A stretch of DNA of 64,000 nt from Flavobacterium psychrophilum (GCA_945879625.1 CAMCVA010000004.1:110124-174123); one strand, 5' to 3'. Shown: positions 25,599 through 35,480, numbered from the stretch's first letter. The notes: generated by a model not told the origin, from the letters alone. Numbers and translations are program-made.

Positions 25599-26576
25599 CT
25601 AAAAATCAGCGTCGAAAGAAATTTTCTGGGCTTCAGAATCGGTGTTCATTACTCCCGATTTTTGGTATTCGGCCACCCGTTTTTCAAAGAAATTGGTTTT
25701 GCCTTGCAGCGAAATCATGTCCATAAAATCAAACGGATTGCTAGAATTGTAGACGCGTTCGCAGCCCAACTCTACCAATAAACGATCGGTTACAAACTCC
25801 AAATATTGCGTCATCAAAACAGCATTCATTCCAATTAAACTTACGGGCAAAGACTCCGTAATGAATTTGCGTTCGATGTTGAGGGCATCGGTAAGAATTT
25901 CGGTAATGCGTGCTTTAGAAACTTTATTGATCAAGTGGTGGTTGTGCAAATGCACGGCAAAATCACAGTGCATGCCTTCGTCACGAGAAATCAATTCATT
26001 AGAAAAAGTTAAGCCTGGCATCAAGCCGCGTTTTTTTAACCAAAAAATAGAACAAAAGGAGCCAGAGAAAAAGATTCCTTCTACTGCAGCAAATGCAATT
26101 AATCGCTCGGCGAAAGAATCAGAACTGATCCAACGCAAAGCCCAATCGGCTTTCTCTTTGATGGCCGGAAAAACGTCGATAGCATGAAACAATTCGTTTT
26201 TTTCGGCCTCGTCTTTCACGTAGGTGTCAATTAATAAAGAATAGGTTTCGCTGTGAATGTTCTCCATCATGATTTGAAAACCATAAAAGAATTTGGCTTC
26301 TGGGTATTGCACCTCGCTCACAAAATTCTCAGCTAAATTCTCGTTTACAATTCCGTCTGAAGCGGCAAAAAAAGCCAAAATATGTTTCACAAAATATTTC
26401 TCTTCTTCCGACAACTTATTATTCCAGTCGTTCAGATCCGTGTGTAAATCTATTTCTTCGGCTGTCCAAATACAAGCCTCTTGTTTCTTATAAAACTCCC
26501 AAATATCGTGGTGTTTGATTGGAAAAATTACGAAGCGGTCTTTGTTCTCTTGTAAAATAGGTTCTACGGTTGCCAT
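25599..26576 (-). CDS. nrdB: Ribonucleoside-diphosphate reductase, beta subunit (class Ia)
   Basis: A 325-residue small subunit that carries the di-iron centre and tyrosyl radical. The helices contain DLHTDLNDW, then [13 protein letters not shown], where E-x2-H is followed after three residues by the radical Tyr (as E115, H118, Y122 in E. coli). The second EXXH is [12 protein letters not shown]. So this is a tyrosyl-radical class Ia protein, not class Ic. The gene comes before nrdA, the reverse of the E. coli order. Confidence 0.97.
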   Translation of the reverse strand: MATVEPILQENKDRFVIFPIKHHDIWEFYKKQEACIWTAEEIDLHTDLNDWNNKLSEEEKYFVKHILAFFAASDGIVNENLAENFVSEVQYPEAKFFYGFQIMMENIHSETYSLLIDTYVKDEAEKNELFHAIDVFPAIKEKADWALRWISSDSFAERLIAFAAVEGIFFSGSFCSIFWLKKRGLMPGLTFSNELISRDEGMHCDFAVHLHNHHLINKVSKARITEILTDALNIERKFITESLPVSLIGMNAVLMTQYLEFVTDRLLVELGCERVYNSSNPFDFMDMISLQGKTNFFEKRVAEYQKSGVMNTDSEAQKISFDADF

Positions 26577-26868
26577 TTTTTATGATTTTATTCGAATTAG
26601 GTTTTGAAACACACTCTTGAAGTGCTCGCACAAAGATTAGGAATTGTATCGGAATAAGAAAGTCAAACTTATTCACAATCTACTTTAGTTTTTAACAAAA
26701 CGCGTTTTCGTAGGCTTTTGTAGGAAATAAGTATAAACCTCTTGTTATCAGTAATTTATGTTTTAATAAAATCATGAAAGTCCCTAAAAACAAGGGGTAA
26801 CACGCCATGCAATTTAACATAAATAAAAACGAAATCGCTGGGTGAATTTTAGTTGCAGTGACAAAAAG
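26577..26868. other. Intergenic region upstream of nrdB
   Basis: A 292-bp region between nrdB (start) and the DUF3109 gene (stop), both on the minus strand. It holds the likely nrdB promoter. I see no NrdR-box pair, ORF or RNA gene. Confidence 0.5.
26664..26699 (-). promoter_or_regulatory. Possible promoter of nrdB
   Basis: TAAGTTTG on the minus strand (26664-26671) with TTTG (26696-26699) 24 bp upstream, longer than the 19-bp optimum. The -7 box is 87 bp before the nrdB start. Confidence 0.4.
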
Positions 26869-27453
26869 TTAGTGGCGTTTTTTGGGCGCATTTTGCCATT
26901 CTTCGGCAACTTGTTCGAGTTCGGTGTACCAATCGATTCCAAATCGTCGAATGAGTGCCTCTTTGACAAATTTGTAGACCGGCACTTGCAATTCTTTACC
27001 CAACTCGCAGGCGTCCGAACAGATGTCCCATTTGTCGTAATTCACCGCAGCAAACTCGGTGAAATCTTTCACACGGATGGGATACAAATGGCACGAAACA
27101 GGCTTTTTCCAGCTTACAACACCTTGGTTATAGGCTTGTTCGATGCCGCACAAAGCTGTTGGTCCATCGTAGATCACATAGGCACAATCGCGGTTTTCGA
27201 TGAGTGGGGTTTCCAATTCGCCTTCGGTGCCGATAGCCCAGCTGCCTTGCGCCTCAATGGCTGCAATGCCTTCTGGCCGCAAAAAGGGTTTAATTTGCGG
27301 ATAAATGGATTCTAATATAGCGGTTTCTTCTTTAGAAAGTGGCGCACCCGCATCGCCGTCCACGCAACACGCGCCTTTGCATGCCGATAAATTGCACACA
27401 AAATCTTTGCCTAAAATGTCTTCCGAGACGATGGTTTTTCCGAGTTGAAACAT
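26869..27453 (-). CDS. DUF3109 family cysteine-rich protein
   Basis: A 194-residue cytoplasmic protein with the DUF3109 pattern: CNLSACKGACC near residues 19-30, then CAYVIYD, CGIEQAY, CHLYPIR and CSDACELG. The many conserved cysteines suggest zinc or iron-sulfur binding; the family is related in pattern to YkgJ-type zinc/iron-chelating domains. Function is unknown. It lies upstream of nrdB, separated by 292 bp, so cotranscription is doubtful. Confidence 0.9.
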   Translation of the reverse strand: MFQLGKTIVSEDILGKDFVCNLSACKGACCVDGDAGAPLSKEETAILESIYPQIKPFLRPEGIAAIEAQGSWAIGTEGELETPLIENRDCAYVIYDGPTALCGIEQAYNQGVVSWKKPVSCHLYPIRVKDFTEFAAVNYDKWDICSDACELGKELQVPVYKFVKEALIRRFGIDWYTELEQVAEEWQNAPKKRH

Positions 27454-27591
27454 GCGGCAAAGATACTTTTCCGAATTAAATTATTGAGGATTTACACCCA
27501 AATGATTGAACTATTTGTCTAGTTTGCTAGAAGACAGTCGTTTACAAGTAAGGCTTGCGCCGCAACTAGAATTCGCAACATCTTGTACACG

Positions 27592-27599
27592 TAAGTTTG
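27592..27599 (+). promoter_or_regulatory. -7 box of the small membrane protein gene
   Basis: TAAGTTTG lies 31 bp upstream of the start codon at 27631. No TTG is found at the consensus spacing. Confidence 0.4.
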
Positions 27600-27630
27600 A
27601 ATTTGTACTTTCACTCCAAATTATTTACGA

Positions 27631-27825
27631 ATGAAAATTTTCACTTCAATCCTTATTTTAGTTGCTTTAGTTTTTTTGATTGTTAATGGTAGTCGATTGG
27701 ATTTTGACCAATTTACCGAAGAAAACAAAATTGCGCTCATTGGAATTTTAGGTTCTCTTTGCGCAATTCTCATCTTGGTGATTTTTAAACTATCCAAAAA
27801 AATCGAAGAAAAGACCAAGCTTTAG
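27631..27825 (+). CDS. Small two-TM membrane protein (64 aa)
   Basis: A 64-residue protein with two hydrophobic helices (about residues 2-20 and 34-53), a short acidic loop (RLDFDQFTEENK) and a basic C-terminus (KLSKKIEEKTKL). The topology predicts an inner-membrane hairpin. I do not recognise the family. A -7 box precedes it, and its stop codon interlocks by 4 bp with the stop of the convergent S41 peptidase gene. Likely real, but function unknown. Confidence 0.65.
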   Translation: MKIFTSILILVALVFLIVNGSRLDFDQFTEENKIALIGILGSLCAILILVIFKLSKKIEEKTKL

Positions 27826-29411
27826 GGCAGTCTTTTTTGGGTGCGCAAGGCCGCTTGCACCATCGGGTCGTCTGGCAATATCAATTGGTAATAGGGCTCA
27901 TCGCCAAACAATTGTTTCAGCATTTCGGCATGAATAGCTCGCTCCACCCAAGCCTTGTTTTTTCGCAAAGCCATGTCGAGTCCATTTGCCTTTAGGTAGG
28001 ACTCAAATTTCTTATAATTTATTGTATTGTCTTTTGTGCGCAGACCAAAAGCTTTCCTATTGAGTTTGGCATAATAGCTGCGATTGGCGTCCAATTGCTC
28101 AAACACAAAATGCGAAACCAAGCCCGTTTGTTCTACCAAATAAACAAGGTGTTCGTGTTCCTTATTGCCGGCAAGCGGAACAAATATATCGGGAACAATT
28201 CCTCCTCCACCATACACGATGCGGCCTTTTGGGGTTTTAAACTTTAATGAATCGGCAATTTTAATGGAATCTTTGCTAATCAATTCGCCGTTGGCAAAGC
28301 GATTTTCAAATTCGTTTTCGTAGGCTACCGCGCCTTTTTTATAGCTTTTCTGAATGGATCTGCCCGTTGGCGTATAATACCGCGCCATGGTGAGACGCAC
28401 GGCCGAGCCATCGGCAAAAGGCAGTTCGCGCTGCACCAGCCCTTTTCCAAAAGAACGGCGGCCTATTACTAATCCGCGGTCGTTGTCCTGAATCGCGCCA
28501 GCCAAAATCTCACTGGCCGAGGCCGAATTTTCGTCTTGTAAAATCAGCACTTTTCCCGATTCAAAACTACCTTTTTCGGTAGCTAGTGTTTTTTCGAATT
28601 GGCCTTTTCTGCTTTTGAGTAAGACGATTTTTTGACCGTTTTTCAAAAACTCGTCCGCAATTTGGGTAGCCATTTCCATATAACCACCACCATTTCCGCG
28701 CAAATCGATGAGCAAGGTCGTGGCGCCTTGTTGTTTTAGTTTTTTCAAGCCCTTGGCAAATTCGGCATAGGTAGTTTCGGCAAATCGGTTTATTTTTATA
28801 TACCCCACTTGAGGAGCAATCTGCACAGCCACATCGACACTTTTGATGGGCACCCGATCGCGGAGCAGTTTGGTTTTAAAAATTCGACCTTCGCTTTTAC
28901 GGTATAGCGTGAGCAGAACGGCTGTTCCCACCTCGCCTTTGAGGTGAGCAAACAAACTATCTGAGGGCAATTTACGGCCAAACAATTTGGTTTTTCCAGC
29001 ATACAAAATGCGATCCCCTGCCAGAATTCCGGCTTTTTGTGCGGGGCTATTGGGCAAGGGTGTGATTACCGCAACCGAATCCTTGTACATATAAAAATTG
29101 ACGCCTATGCCCACAAAATCTCCTTTCATGCTTTCGGCCAACTCGGTTTGGTCTGCCGACGGAATGTAGGTAGAATGTGGATCAAGATGGGCCAAAATAG
29201 CATTCACCGCATCATCCACAATAGAATCGGTATCGACCTGATCGACGTATTCAGTTTCGATGAGTTCAAGTAAGGTATTGAGTTTGTTTTTGGCTGAGGG
29301 TTTGCCAAAACCGGCTGGCGATTCAGCGAACTGAAATTTCGAGCCCAAAATAAAGCCCAAGGCCAACATCAAAAACAGGGCAATGGGAAGGAGAATTTTT
29401 ACTTTTTGCAT
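27822..29411 (-). CDS. S41 family C-terminal processing peptidase
   Basis: A 529-residue serine protease with an N-terminal signal-anchor (KILLPIALFLMLALGFILG), so it acts in the periplasm. A PDZ domain (about residues 95-185: GIGVNFYM..., PAQKAGILAGDRI) precedes the tail-specific protease domain with GYIKINRF, LRGNGGGYM, the nucleophile region ENSASASEI (about residue 297) and the general-base Lys in GKGLVQ. A further ~150 residues follow. It is 11 bp downstream of the dCMP deaminase gene and probably in one operon with it and the HupE-like gene. Confidence 0.95.
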   Translation of the reverse strand: MQKVKILLPIALFLMLALGFILGSKFQFAESPAGFGKPSAKNKLNTLLELIETEYVDQVDTDSIVDDAVNAILAHLDPHSTYIPSADQTELAESMKGDFVGIGVNFYMYKDSVAVITPLPNSPAQKAGILAGDRILYAGKTKLFGRKLPSDSLFAHLKGEVGTAVLLTLYRKSEGRIFKTKLLRDRVPIKSVDVAVQIAPQVGYIKINRFAETTYAEFAKGLKKLKQQGATTLLIDLRGNGGGYMEMATQIADEFLKNGQKIVLLKSRKGQFEKTLATEKGSFESGKVLILQDENSASASEILAGAIQDNDRGLVIGRRSFGKGLVQRELPFADGSAVRLTMARYYTPTGRSIQKSYKKGAVAYENEFENRFANGELISKDSIKIADSLKFKTPKGRIVYGGGGIVPDIFVPLAGNKEHEHLVYLVEQTGLVSHFVFEQLDANRSYYAKLNRKAFGLRTKDNTINYKKFESYLKANGLDMALRKNKAWVERAIHAEMLKQLFGDEPYYQLILPDDPMVQAALRTQKRLP

Positions 29412-29422
29412 GGGATTTCCAG

Positions 29423-29851
29423 CTAGTCTAATTCTGGAATGTGATCTACTTGTATGCCTGCTTTAACCAAAAAATCAAGCCCGGAGGTGTCGCGATAAGC
29501 CATGTGATAAACCACCCGTTTTATTCCCGCTTGGTGAATCAGCTTGCTGCATTCTTTGCATGGCGAAAGAGTTATATATAAGGTAGCGCCATCGCAGGTT
29601 TGGGTGGAACGAGCTACTTTGAGAATCGCATTGGCTTCGGCGTGCAATACATACCAATTGGTGAGGCCGTTTTCGTCTTCGCAGCAATTTTCAAAACCCG
29701 AAGGCGTGCCGTTGTACCCGTCAGAAATAATCATACGATCACGTACAATAATGGCGCCCACTTGTTTGCGGTGGCAATAGGACAAGAGGCTCCACTCTTT
29801 GGCAATACGCAAATAGGCCTTATCGTATTTTGCTATTTTTTTATCGGTCAT
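29423..29851 (-). CDS. Deoxycytidylate (dCMP) deaminase
   Basis: A 142-residue zinc deaminase (ComEB/dCMP deaminase family) that makes dUMP for thymidylate synthesis. Zinc motifs HAEAN and SPCKECSKL are complete, preceded by VGAIIVRDRMIISDGYNG and by the extra CCEDENG cysteines typical of the family. It is the middle gene of a probable hupE-like / dCMP deaminase / S41 operon with gaps of 15 and 11 bp. Confidence 0.94.
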   Translation of the reverse strand: MTDKKIAKYDKAYLRIAKEWSLLSYCHRKQVGAIIVRDRMIISDGYNGTPSGFENCCEDENGLTNWYVLHAEANAILKVARSTQTCDGATLYITLSPCKECSKLIHQAGIKRVVYHMAYRDTSGLDFLVKAGIQVDHIPELD

Positions 29852-29866
29852 AAATGGGATTAAATT

Positions 29867-30460
29867 TTAGTGCCAAATGGGATTCTGAATCAATAAAGGC
29901 AAAACCACGCCCAACACAAAGGCCGACAAAGTTAAGGTAAAATCCCGTTGCGAAAAACGTAAAACCGATTGGAATACGTAAGAAAAAATCAGAACCAAAA
30001 CGACGACGAGTACTTGTGCCAATTCGATTCCTACTGAAAATTGAATGAGGCTAAATAATTTGGTAGACGAACTGCCTGCCAAAAGCGAATTAAAATAATA
30101 GGAAAAACCCAAGCCATGAATGAGCCCAAAAAAGACGGTAAGGTAATGTATGGGTTGGAATTTATTTTTGGTTTTACTGAATTTACCCAACGAAAGCAAG
30201 GTGAATAAAGCCGTACAAAAAATGGTGAGCGGAATGAGAAACTCAATAATGGTGGGCTGCACATGCACCAGTTCATAAGCCCCTAAAAACAAAGAAACTG
30301 TATGTCCCAAAGTGAATAAACTCACCGAAATAAGCAGGCGTTTCCAATCAGAGAACACATAGGGTGCGGCAAGGGCCAACAGAAAAAGCAAATGATCGTA
30401 GCCATTCCAGTTGAGCACGTGTTTGACACCAATTTCTACAAAGATCCAAAAATCACTCAT
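29867..30460 (-). CDS. HupE/UreJ-family membrane protein
   Basis: A 197-residue integral membrane protein with about six hydrophobic segments. The N-terminal pattern GVKHVLNWNGYDHLLFLLAL and the LGHTVSLFLG and GLIHGLGFSYY histidine motifs mark the HupE/UreJ_2 family, linked elsewhere to nickel or cobalt uptake. No hydrogenase or urease gene is nearby, so a metal role is only inferred. The start is set at 30460 (MSDFWIFVEIG); the 28-residue upstream extension is not hydrophobic in a signal-like way and lies in a repeat region. Confidence 0.85.
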   Translation of the reverse strand: MSDFWIFVEIGVKHVLNWNGYDHLLFLLALAAPYVFSDWKRLLISVSLFTLGHTVSLFLGAYELVHVQPTIIEFLIPLTIFCTALFTLLSLGKFSKTKNKFQPIHYLTVFFGLIHGLGFSYYFNSLLAGSSSTKLFSLIQFSVGIELAQVLVVVLVLIFSYVFQSVLRFSQRDFTLTLSAFVLGVVLPLLIQNPIWH

Positions 30461-30517
30461 GCGGATTTGTTTTAGTTGGGTAAACTTAGGAATTTTTTGG
30501 GGAAAATTAATGCAATA

Positions 30518-30566
30518 GCGGGAAGTGGGGATTAGAAGTTTCAATGTTGAAATTCCAATGTTGAAT
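30518..30566. repeat. 7-bp-register repeat tract
   Basis: Seven units in one 7-bp register: GCGGGAA, GTGGGGA, TTAGAAG, TTTCAAT, GTTGAAA, TTCCAAT, GTTGAAT. The words GCGGGAA and GTGGG recur in the tract at 40962-40991. Confidence 0.55.
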
Positions 30567-30571
30567 CCGAA

Positions 30572-30591
30572 GCTTCGGGACCAAATTCCAA
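30572..30591. repeat. 20-bp dispersed repeat, copy 1
   Basis: GCTTCGGGACCAAATTCCAA is identical to 41185-41204. It overlaps a perfect 12-bp palindrome, CCGAAGCTTCGG (30567-30578). Confidence 0.7.
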
Positions 30592-30603
30592 CTCTCCGAG
30601 ATG

Positions 30604-30640
30604 AAATCTTTAAATCTTTAAATCATTTAATCTTTCAATC
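30604..30640. repeat. AAATCTTT low-complexity tract
   Basis: Imperfect 8-9 bp units of AAATCTTT run up to the stop codon of fbp, between fbp and the HupE-like gene. Confidence 0.55.
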
Positions 30641-31643
30641 AACTATTCTTCATAAACTCCTCGGCCTTGCTCACCATATTATAACTGCCACAAAAAAACG
30701 GAATGCGTTGGTGTAATTCGGTGGGTTGAATTTCCAAAATTCGTTGGTAGCCATCTACCGCTTTTCCGCCGGCTTGTTCGGTAATGAAGGCCATCGGGTT
30801 GCATTCGTAGAGCAAACGCAATTTCCCTTGCGGCGATTTGGAACTCGTGGGGTAAATGTATATTCCGCCTTTAATCATGTTGCGGTGCATGTCGGAGACC
30901 AAACTGCCAATGTAGCGCGAAATATACGGACGGTCTTCTTCTTCCAACTGGCAATACTTGATGTAATCCTTTACTCCTTGCGGAAAATGCACATAATTCC
31001 CTTCGTTTATCGAATAGATCGTGCCGTCTTTGGGGTAACGCATATTGGGGTGCGACAAATAAAAGGTGCCAATCGCGGGATTTAGGGTAAAGCCATTCAC
31101 ACCATGACCGGTGGTGTAAACTAACATCGTAGAAGTTCCATAAATAACATAGCCGGCCGCCACTTGGTTGATGCCGGGTTGTAAAAAATCGTTTAATGTT
31201 ACGGGAGTTCCCAGCGGAGAAATGCGGCGATACACCGAAAATATGGTTCCCACCGACACATTCACATCAATATTAGAAGAACCGTCCAACGGATCCATTA
31301 GCACCACGTACTTATTATTGTGACTGTTGTCGGCGCCAGAAACCGTGATGAAATCGTCGTTTTCTTCGGAGGCGATTCCGCACACAATTTCCCGGTTGAT
31401 TAAAGTTTGAATAAATATTTCGTTGGCATAGACATCTAGTTTTTGTTGGTCTTCGCCCTGAATGTTTTGTTCGCCGGCAGCGCCCACGATGTCAACCAAA
31501 CCGGCTTTGTTTACTTTGTAATTGACCACTTTGGCCGCCAGTCGAATGGAATTGATGATGCGTGATAATTCGCCCGAAGAATACTGAAACGCATTTTGAT
31601 TTTCGATGATGAATTCTCCTAATGTGCTGTGTTTGTGTTGCAT
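30639..31643 (-). CDS. fbp: Fructose-1,6-bisphosphatase, class I
   Basis: A 334-residue gluconeogenic phosphatase. Metal-binding and catalytic motifs are intact: [17 protein letters not shown], and [12 protein letters not shown], followed by GTIFSVYRR and the C-terminal GGIYIYP and YECNPMAF substrate-site strands. Length is normal. It is divergent from the GNAT-aspartate kinase pair; downstream is a repeat-rich stretch with no obvious terminator. Confidence 0.97.
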   Translation of the reverse strand: MQHKHSTLGEFIIENQNAFQYSSGELSRIINSIRLAAKVVNYKVNKAGLVDIVGAAGEQNIQGEDQQKLDVYANEIFIQTLINREIVCGIASEENDDFITVSGADNSHNNKYVVLMDPLDGSSNIDVNVSVGTIFSVYRRISPLGTPVTLNDFLQPGINQVAAGYVIYGTSTMLVYTTGHGVNGFTLNPAIGTFYLSHPNMRYPKDGTIYSINEGNYVHFPQGVKDYIKYCQLEEEDRPYISRYIGSLVSDMHRNMIKGGIYIYPTSSKSPQGKLRLLYECNPMAFITEQAGGKAVDGYQRILEIQPTELHQRIPFFCGSYNMVSKAEEFMKNS

Positions 31644-31728
31644 TACGAAATCGTTGTAGTTGAGGTCTGCAAATATCGAATTTTTAGTGAAATTATCTAG
31701 AAAAAACCCACATAGTTTTTCAGAATTG

Positions 31729-31736
31729 TATATTTG
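31729..31736 (+). promoter_or_regulatory. -7 box of the GNAT-aspartate kinase operon
   Basis: TATATTTG lies 31 bp before the GNAT start at 31768. There is no TTG at the optimal spacing. Confidence 0.55.
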
Positions 31737-31767
31737 TTTTCGCTTAAAAAAAATGGCGAGCTAAATC

Positions 31768-32250
31768 ATGCTTATTCGCAAAGGAGAACCCGCCGATATG
31801 CCGGCCGTTTTAGCATTAATACAGGAATTGGCCGTCTTTGAGCGCGAGCCAAATGCTGTGGTGGTTACCGCCGCCGATTTAGTGCGCGACGGATTTCAGG
31901 AAAACCCTTTGTTTTATACTTTTGTGGCCGAAGTGCAGGGCAAAATTGTAGGCATGGCGCTCTATTACTACCGCTATTCTACCTGGAAAGGAAAAACAAT
32001 TCATTTGGAAGATTTAATTCTCAATGAACAATATAGAAAACTAGGAATCGGATTTGCTTTGTACCAACATACAATAGAAGCTGGCCACCGCGATGGCGTG
32101 CGTCGCATCGAATGGAATGTGCTCGATTGGAACACACCGGCAATTGATTTTTACGTCAAAACGGGAGCCAAAATCCTAAACGATTGGTGTGTGGTACAAC
32201 TAGACGAACACGGTATTCAACACTTTATTGAGAAATACATTAAACCATAA
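31768..32250 (+). CDS. GNAT family N-acetyltransferase
   Basis: A 160-residue acetyl-CoA-dependent acyltransferase. The GNAT core runs from LIRKGEPADMPAVLALI through IHLEDLILNEQYRKLGIGFALY (acetyl-CoA pyrophosphate loop, R/Q-x-x-G-x-G/A type) to WNTPAIDFYVKTGA. The pattern is similar to diamine/polyamine acetyltransferase-like proteins (FYTFVAEV..., YRYSTWKGKTIHLEDL), but the substrate cannot be told. It is 5 bp upstream of aspartate kinase and very probably cotranscribed. Confidence 0.92.
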   Translation: MLIRKGEPADMPAVLALIQELAVFEREPNAVVVTAADLVRDGFQENPLFYTFVAEVQGKIVGMALYYYRYSTWKGKTIHLEDLILNEQYRKLGIGFALYQHTIEAGHRDGVRRIEWNVLDWNTPAIDFYVKTGAKILNDWCVVQLDEHGIQHFIEKYIKP

Positions 32251-32255
32251 TTCGC

Positions 32256-33512
32256 ATGAAAGTATTCAAATTTGGTGGCGCCTCGGTAAAAGATGCGGCA
32301 GGAATTAAAAATGTAGTAGACGTATTGCGCCAAGTGGGCCACGACGAAATAGTGTTGGTGGTTTCGGCCATGGGAAAAACAACCAATGCGCTCGAAGTTG
32401 TGGTGAAAAACTATTTTGACAAATCGCCCGCTCTGCAGTCCTCTGTGCAAGAGGTGAAAAAATACCACAACCAAATTGCGATGGATTTATTTGAGGAATC
32501 GCATCCCGTGTTTCAGACTTTGACCAAGTTTTTTGGGGAATTGGATCAGTTTTTAAGCCACAACAAATCGCCCAATTATAATTTTGTGTACGACCAGGTG
32601 GTGAGTTATGGAGAAATCCTGTCTACTGTAATTGTGGGACACTATTTAAATTTTAGTGGCATTTCGAATCAATGGTTGGATGTGCGGACGATAATCAAAA
32701 CAACTGGGAACTACCGCGAAGCGGATGTAAATTGGGAAGAAACGCAAAAAAATTGCAGCAAACTCATTCGCAAAAAACAAGCCTACATTACCCAAGGTTT
32801 TTTGGGCTCAGATGAAAATAATTTCACGACTACCTTGGGTCGCGAGGGGTCAGATTATACCGCCGCCATTTTTGCCTATTGCTTAAACGCCGAAAGCGTA
32901 ACGATTTGGAAAGATGTGCCGGGTGTGTTGAATGCCGATCCGCGGTATTTTGAAAACGCCCAACTACTTTCTCAAATTTCGTATCGTGAAGCAATTGAGC
33001 TTGCGTTTTATGGCGCGAGTGTCATTCACCCCAAAACACTGCAACCACTGCAAAAAAAGGAAATTCCGCTTTTTGTAAAATCATTTGTGAATCCTCTGTT
33101 GCCCGGAACGAGCGTGTCCAAAGGCGCCGATTTAGTGCCGCTATTGCCTTGCTTTATTGTCAAGAAAAACCAACTGCTGGTTTCGCTTTCTTCTATTGAT
33201 TTTTCGTTTATTATGGAAGAAAACATCAGTGAAATTTTTGCCTTGTTGCACCTATTCAACATGAAAGTGAGCTTGATTCAAAACTCAGCCATCAGCTTTT
33301 CAGTTTGTGTAGAAGATAAATTTGGCAATTTTACCGCCTTGCGCACCGCCTTGTCCAAGAAGTTCAAAGTAGCCTATAATGAAAACGTGTCGTTGTATAC
33401 CATTCGCCACTTTGACGAACAAGCTGCACAGATGGTTGCGCAAAACAAAACCATATTGCTCAAACAAAGCAGCCGAGAAACGCTGCAGCTCATTACCAAA
33501 GAAGCCGAATAG
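32256..33512 (+). CDS. Aspartate kinase
   Basis: A 418-residue monofunctional aspartokinase that phosphorylates aspartate, the entry step to lysine/diaminopimelate, threonine and methionine. Motifs: KVFKFGGASV at the N-terminus, TTLGREGSDYTAAI, and WKDVPGVLNADPR, then HPKTLQPLQKKEIP. The C-terminal 120 residues are divergent ACT-type regulatory repeats (LLVSLSSIDFSFI...), so feedback control by end products is plausible. The partner enzyme Asd is encoded at 55595. Confidence 0.95.
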   Translation: MKVFKFGGASVKDAAGIKNVVDVLRQVGHDEIVLVVSAMGKTTNALEVVVKNYFDKSPALQSSVQEVKKYHNQIAMDLFEESHPVFQTLTKFFGELDQFLSHNKSPNYNFVYDQVVSYGEILSTVIVGHYLNFSGISNQWLDVRTIIKTTGNYREADVNWEETQKNCSKLIRKKQAYITQGFLGSDENNFTTTLGREGSDYTAAIFAYCLNAESVTIWKDVPGVLNADPRYFENAQLLSQISYREAIELAFYGASVIHPKTLQPLQKKEIPLFVKSFVNPLLPGTSVSKGADLVPLLPCFIVKKNQLLVSLSSIDFSFIMEENISEIFALLHLFNMKVSLIQNSAISFSVCVEDKFGNFTALRTALSKKFKVAYNENVSLYTIRHFDEQAAQMVAQNKTILLKQSSRETLQLITKEAE

Positions 33513-33662
33513 TCAATTATTTTAAATTATTCTTAAAAATCAAATAATTTTAGTCCTATTGCGTCTTGTTTTTTAACGTTTTAGCGTTTTTTATTTAGAT
33601 TTATTTCAGTATAATTGCATTCTAAATTAACCAACTATTTATAACTATTAAAAAAACAATTC

Positions 33663-35468
33663 ATGAAAAAAATTACTTTACTTTTTGCTTTGGTAGTATT
33701 TTCTTTTTCAAGTAACGCACAAGTGTTGCTTTCTGAAGGATTTGATACCGCTTTAACTTGGTCTACTGCACGTGTTTCGGGCACATCAACCACTACCGGA
33801 TGGACGAGACAAACAGTGGGTTCAGCCCCATCTTGTAATCCATACGTAGGAAATGGAATGGCTCGTTTTTATTCATACAATATTGCAGTTGGAAATGCCT
33901 ACCGATTAACTTCACCTTCAATCAATTTTGCGGGAGCTAGTTACAGAATCAAATTTCACATGTACAGAGACGGTGGATACCCAACTGATGCTGATGATAT
34001 TAAAGTGTATCACCACACGGTATTGGCTAGCCCAACAGCTGGTACTCTTTTAGGTACAGTAAATCGTTCTATGGCCCTAGCGCCAGTAGTAAATGCTGAA
34101 GGTTGGTATGCTTATTCATTTGATTTGCCAGCCGGAGTAACTGGAGCTGGTTTTATGTCATTTGTGGCAACTTCACAATACGGAAACAACATCTTTGTAG
34201 ACAATGTTTCAATTGTACAAATTCAAGCAGACGATGCCGAATTGAGCACATTTGATTTAGCTGACATCAGTGCCTCAACAGGAAATACACCGATTACTGG
34301 AACATTCAGAAACGCTGGTTTAAACACCATCAACAACATCGACCTAAACTGGCAAGCTGATGGTGGAGCGATCAATACACAAACCTTAAACGGTATAAAC
34401 TTGGCTCCTGGTCAAGTATACAATTATACACACCAAACACCATGGAATGCTACACTAGGCCTACACAACATTAGTGTTTGGGTAACTGCTGCAGCTGATA
34501 GTGACGCAAACAACAACCAATTGACTAAATCAATTTCTGTAGCTAGTAGTTCAACTACGCGTACACCTTTGTACGAGAAATTCTCTTCTTCAACTTGTGC
34601 TCCTTGTGCTACTTTCAACGGAACTTATTTTAGCCCATTTTATGGACCAAACTCTGGAAGTTTTAATTTGATTAGTTACCAAGTAAACTGGCCTGGCTCT
34701 GGTGATCCATACTACAACACAGAAGTTGGTACACGCGTTGGATACTACGGAGTAAGTGGAGCACCTACATTATTTGTAGACTCTAAAACAGGAACAAATT
34801 TCAATACCGCTGCTTTACAAGCTGATTTGAATCTTGCCCTTGTGCAACCTTCTTATTTTGCTGTAACGGCAACAAAAAGTGAGTTGGGCTTTAGTGAAGA
34901 TTTAACAGTTAATGTTAACATCACTCCCTATGTTTCTGGAACATACAAATTGCATGTAGCTGTTGTTGAAAAAATAACTACTGGTAACGCAGCTTCAAAC
35001 GGAGAAACTTCATTCAAAAATGTAATGATGAAAATGTTACCTAACGCAGCTGGAACTATAATCAATTGTACATACGATCAGCCAATTCCAACTATTACAT
35101 TACAACAAAACTTAGCCGGTTTATTTATCGAAGACATGACTGACTTAGAAGTGATTGTGTTTATCCAAAGTACAAATACAGGAAAAGCGGTTATGCAATC
35201 AACTAAGGCTACTGAAGTGTTGGCTAACGATCAATTTGCAGCTAAAAAATTCAAAGTATATCCAAACCCATCAGAAGGAACGTTACGCGTAAAATCAGAA
35301 ACTCCTGTTTCTGTTTCTATTGCTGACATTACCGGTAAAGTGGTATTCACAATGAATGATGTAACGAATGATACTCAAATGAACTTGACTTCCTTGCAAA
35401 AAGGAATGTACATCGCTACGATTACTTCTGGTTCTGATAAAGAAAACCAAAAAATTATTTTAAAATAA
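33663..35468 (+). CDS. T9SS cargo with choice-of-anchor J and Omp28/thioredoxin-like domains
   Basis: A 601-residue secreted protein: signal peptide MKKITLLFALVVFSFSSNA; a jelly-roll 'choice-of-anchor J' domain (about residues 20-185, EGFDTALTW..., SPSINFAGASYRIKFHMYRD); a CARDB-like segment (about 190-290); an Omp28/thioredoxin-like domain (about 295-520) with a CAPC redox motif in SSTCAPCATFNG and the cis-Pro region VSGAPTLFVD; and a T9SS type A sorting domain (VYPNPSEGTL to QKIILK). The CxxC suggests thiol exchange on the cell surface. A strong terminator follows. Confidence 0.88.
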   Translation: MKKITLLFALVVFSFSSNAQVLLSEGFDTALTWSTARVSGTSTTTGWTRQTVGSAPSCNPYVGNGMARFYSYNIAVGNAYRLTSPSINFAGASYRIKFHMYRDGGYPTDADDIKVYHHTVLASPTAGTLLGTVNRSMALAPVVNAEGWYAYSFDLPAGVTGAGFMSFVATSQYGNNIFVDNVSIVQIQADDAELSTFDLADISASTGNTPITGTFRNAGLNTINNIDLNWQADGGAINTQTLNGINLAPGQVYNYTHQTPWNATLGLHNISVWVTAAADSDANNNQLTKSISVASSSTTRTPLYEKFSSSTCAPCATFNGTYFSPFYGPNSGSFNLISYQVNWPGSGDPYYNTEVGTRVGYYGVSGAPTLFVDSKTGTNFNTAALQADLNLALVQPSYFAVTATKSELGFSEDLTVNVNITPYVSGTYKLHVAVVEKITTGNAASNGETSFKNVMMKMLPNAAGTIINCTYDQPIPTITLQQNLAGLFIEDMTDLEVIVFIQSTNTGKAVMQSTKATEVLANDQFAAKKFKVYPNPSEGTLRVKSETPVSVSIADITGKVVFTMNDVTNDTQMNLTSLQKGMYIATITSGSDKENQKIILK

Positions 35469-35480
35469 TTACCTAATTCA

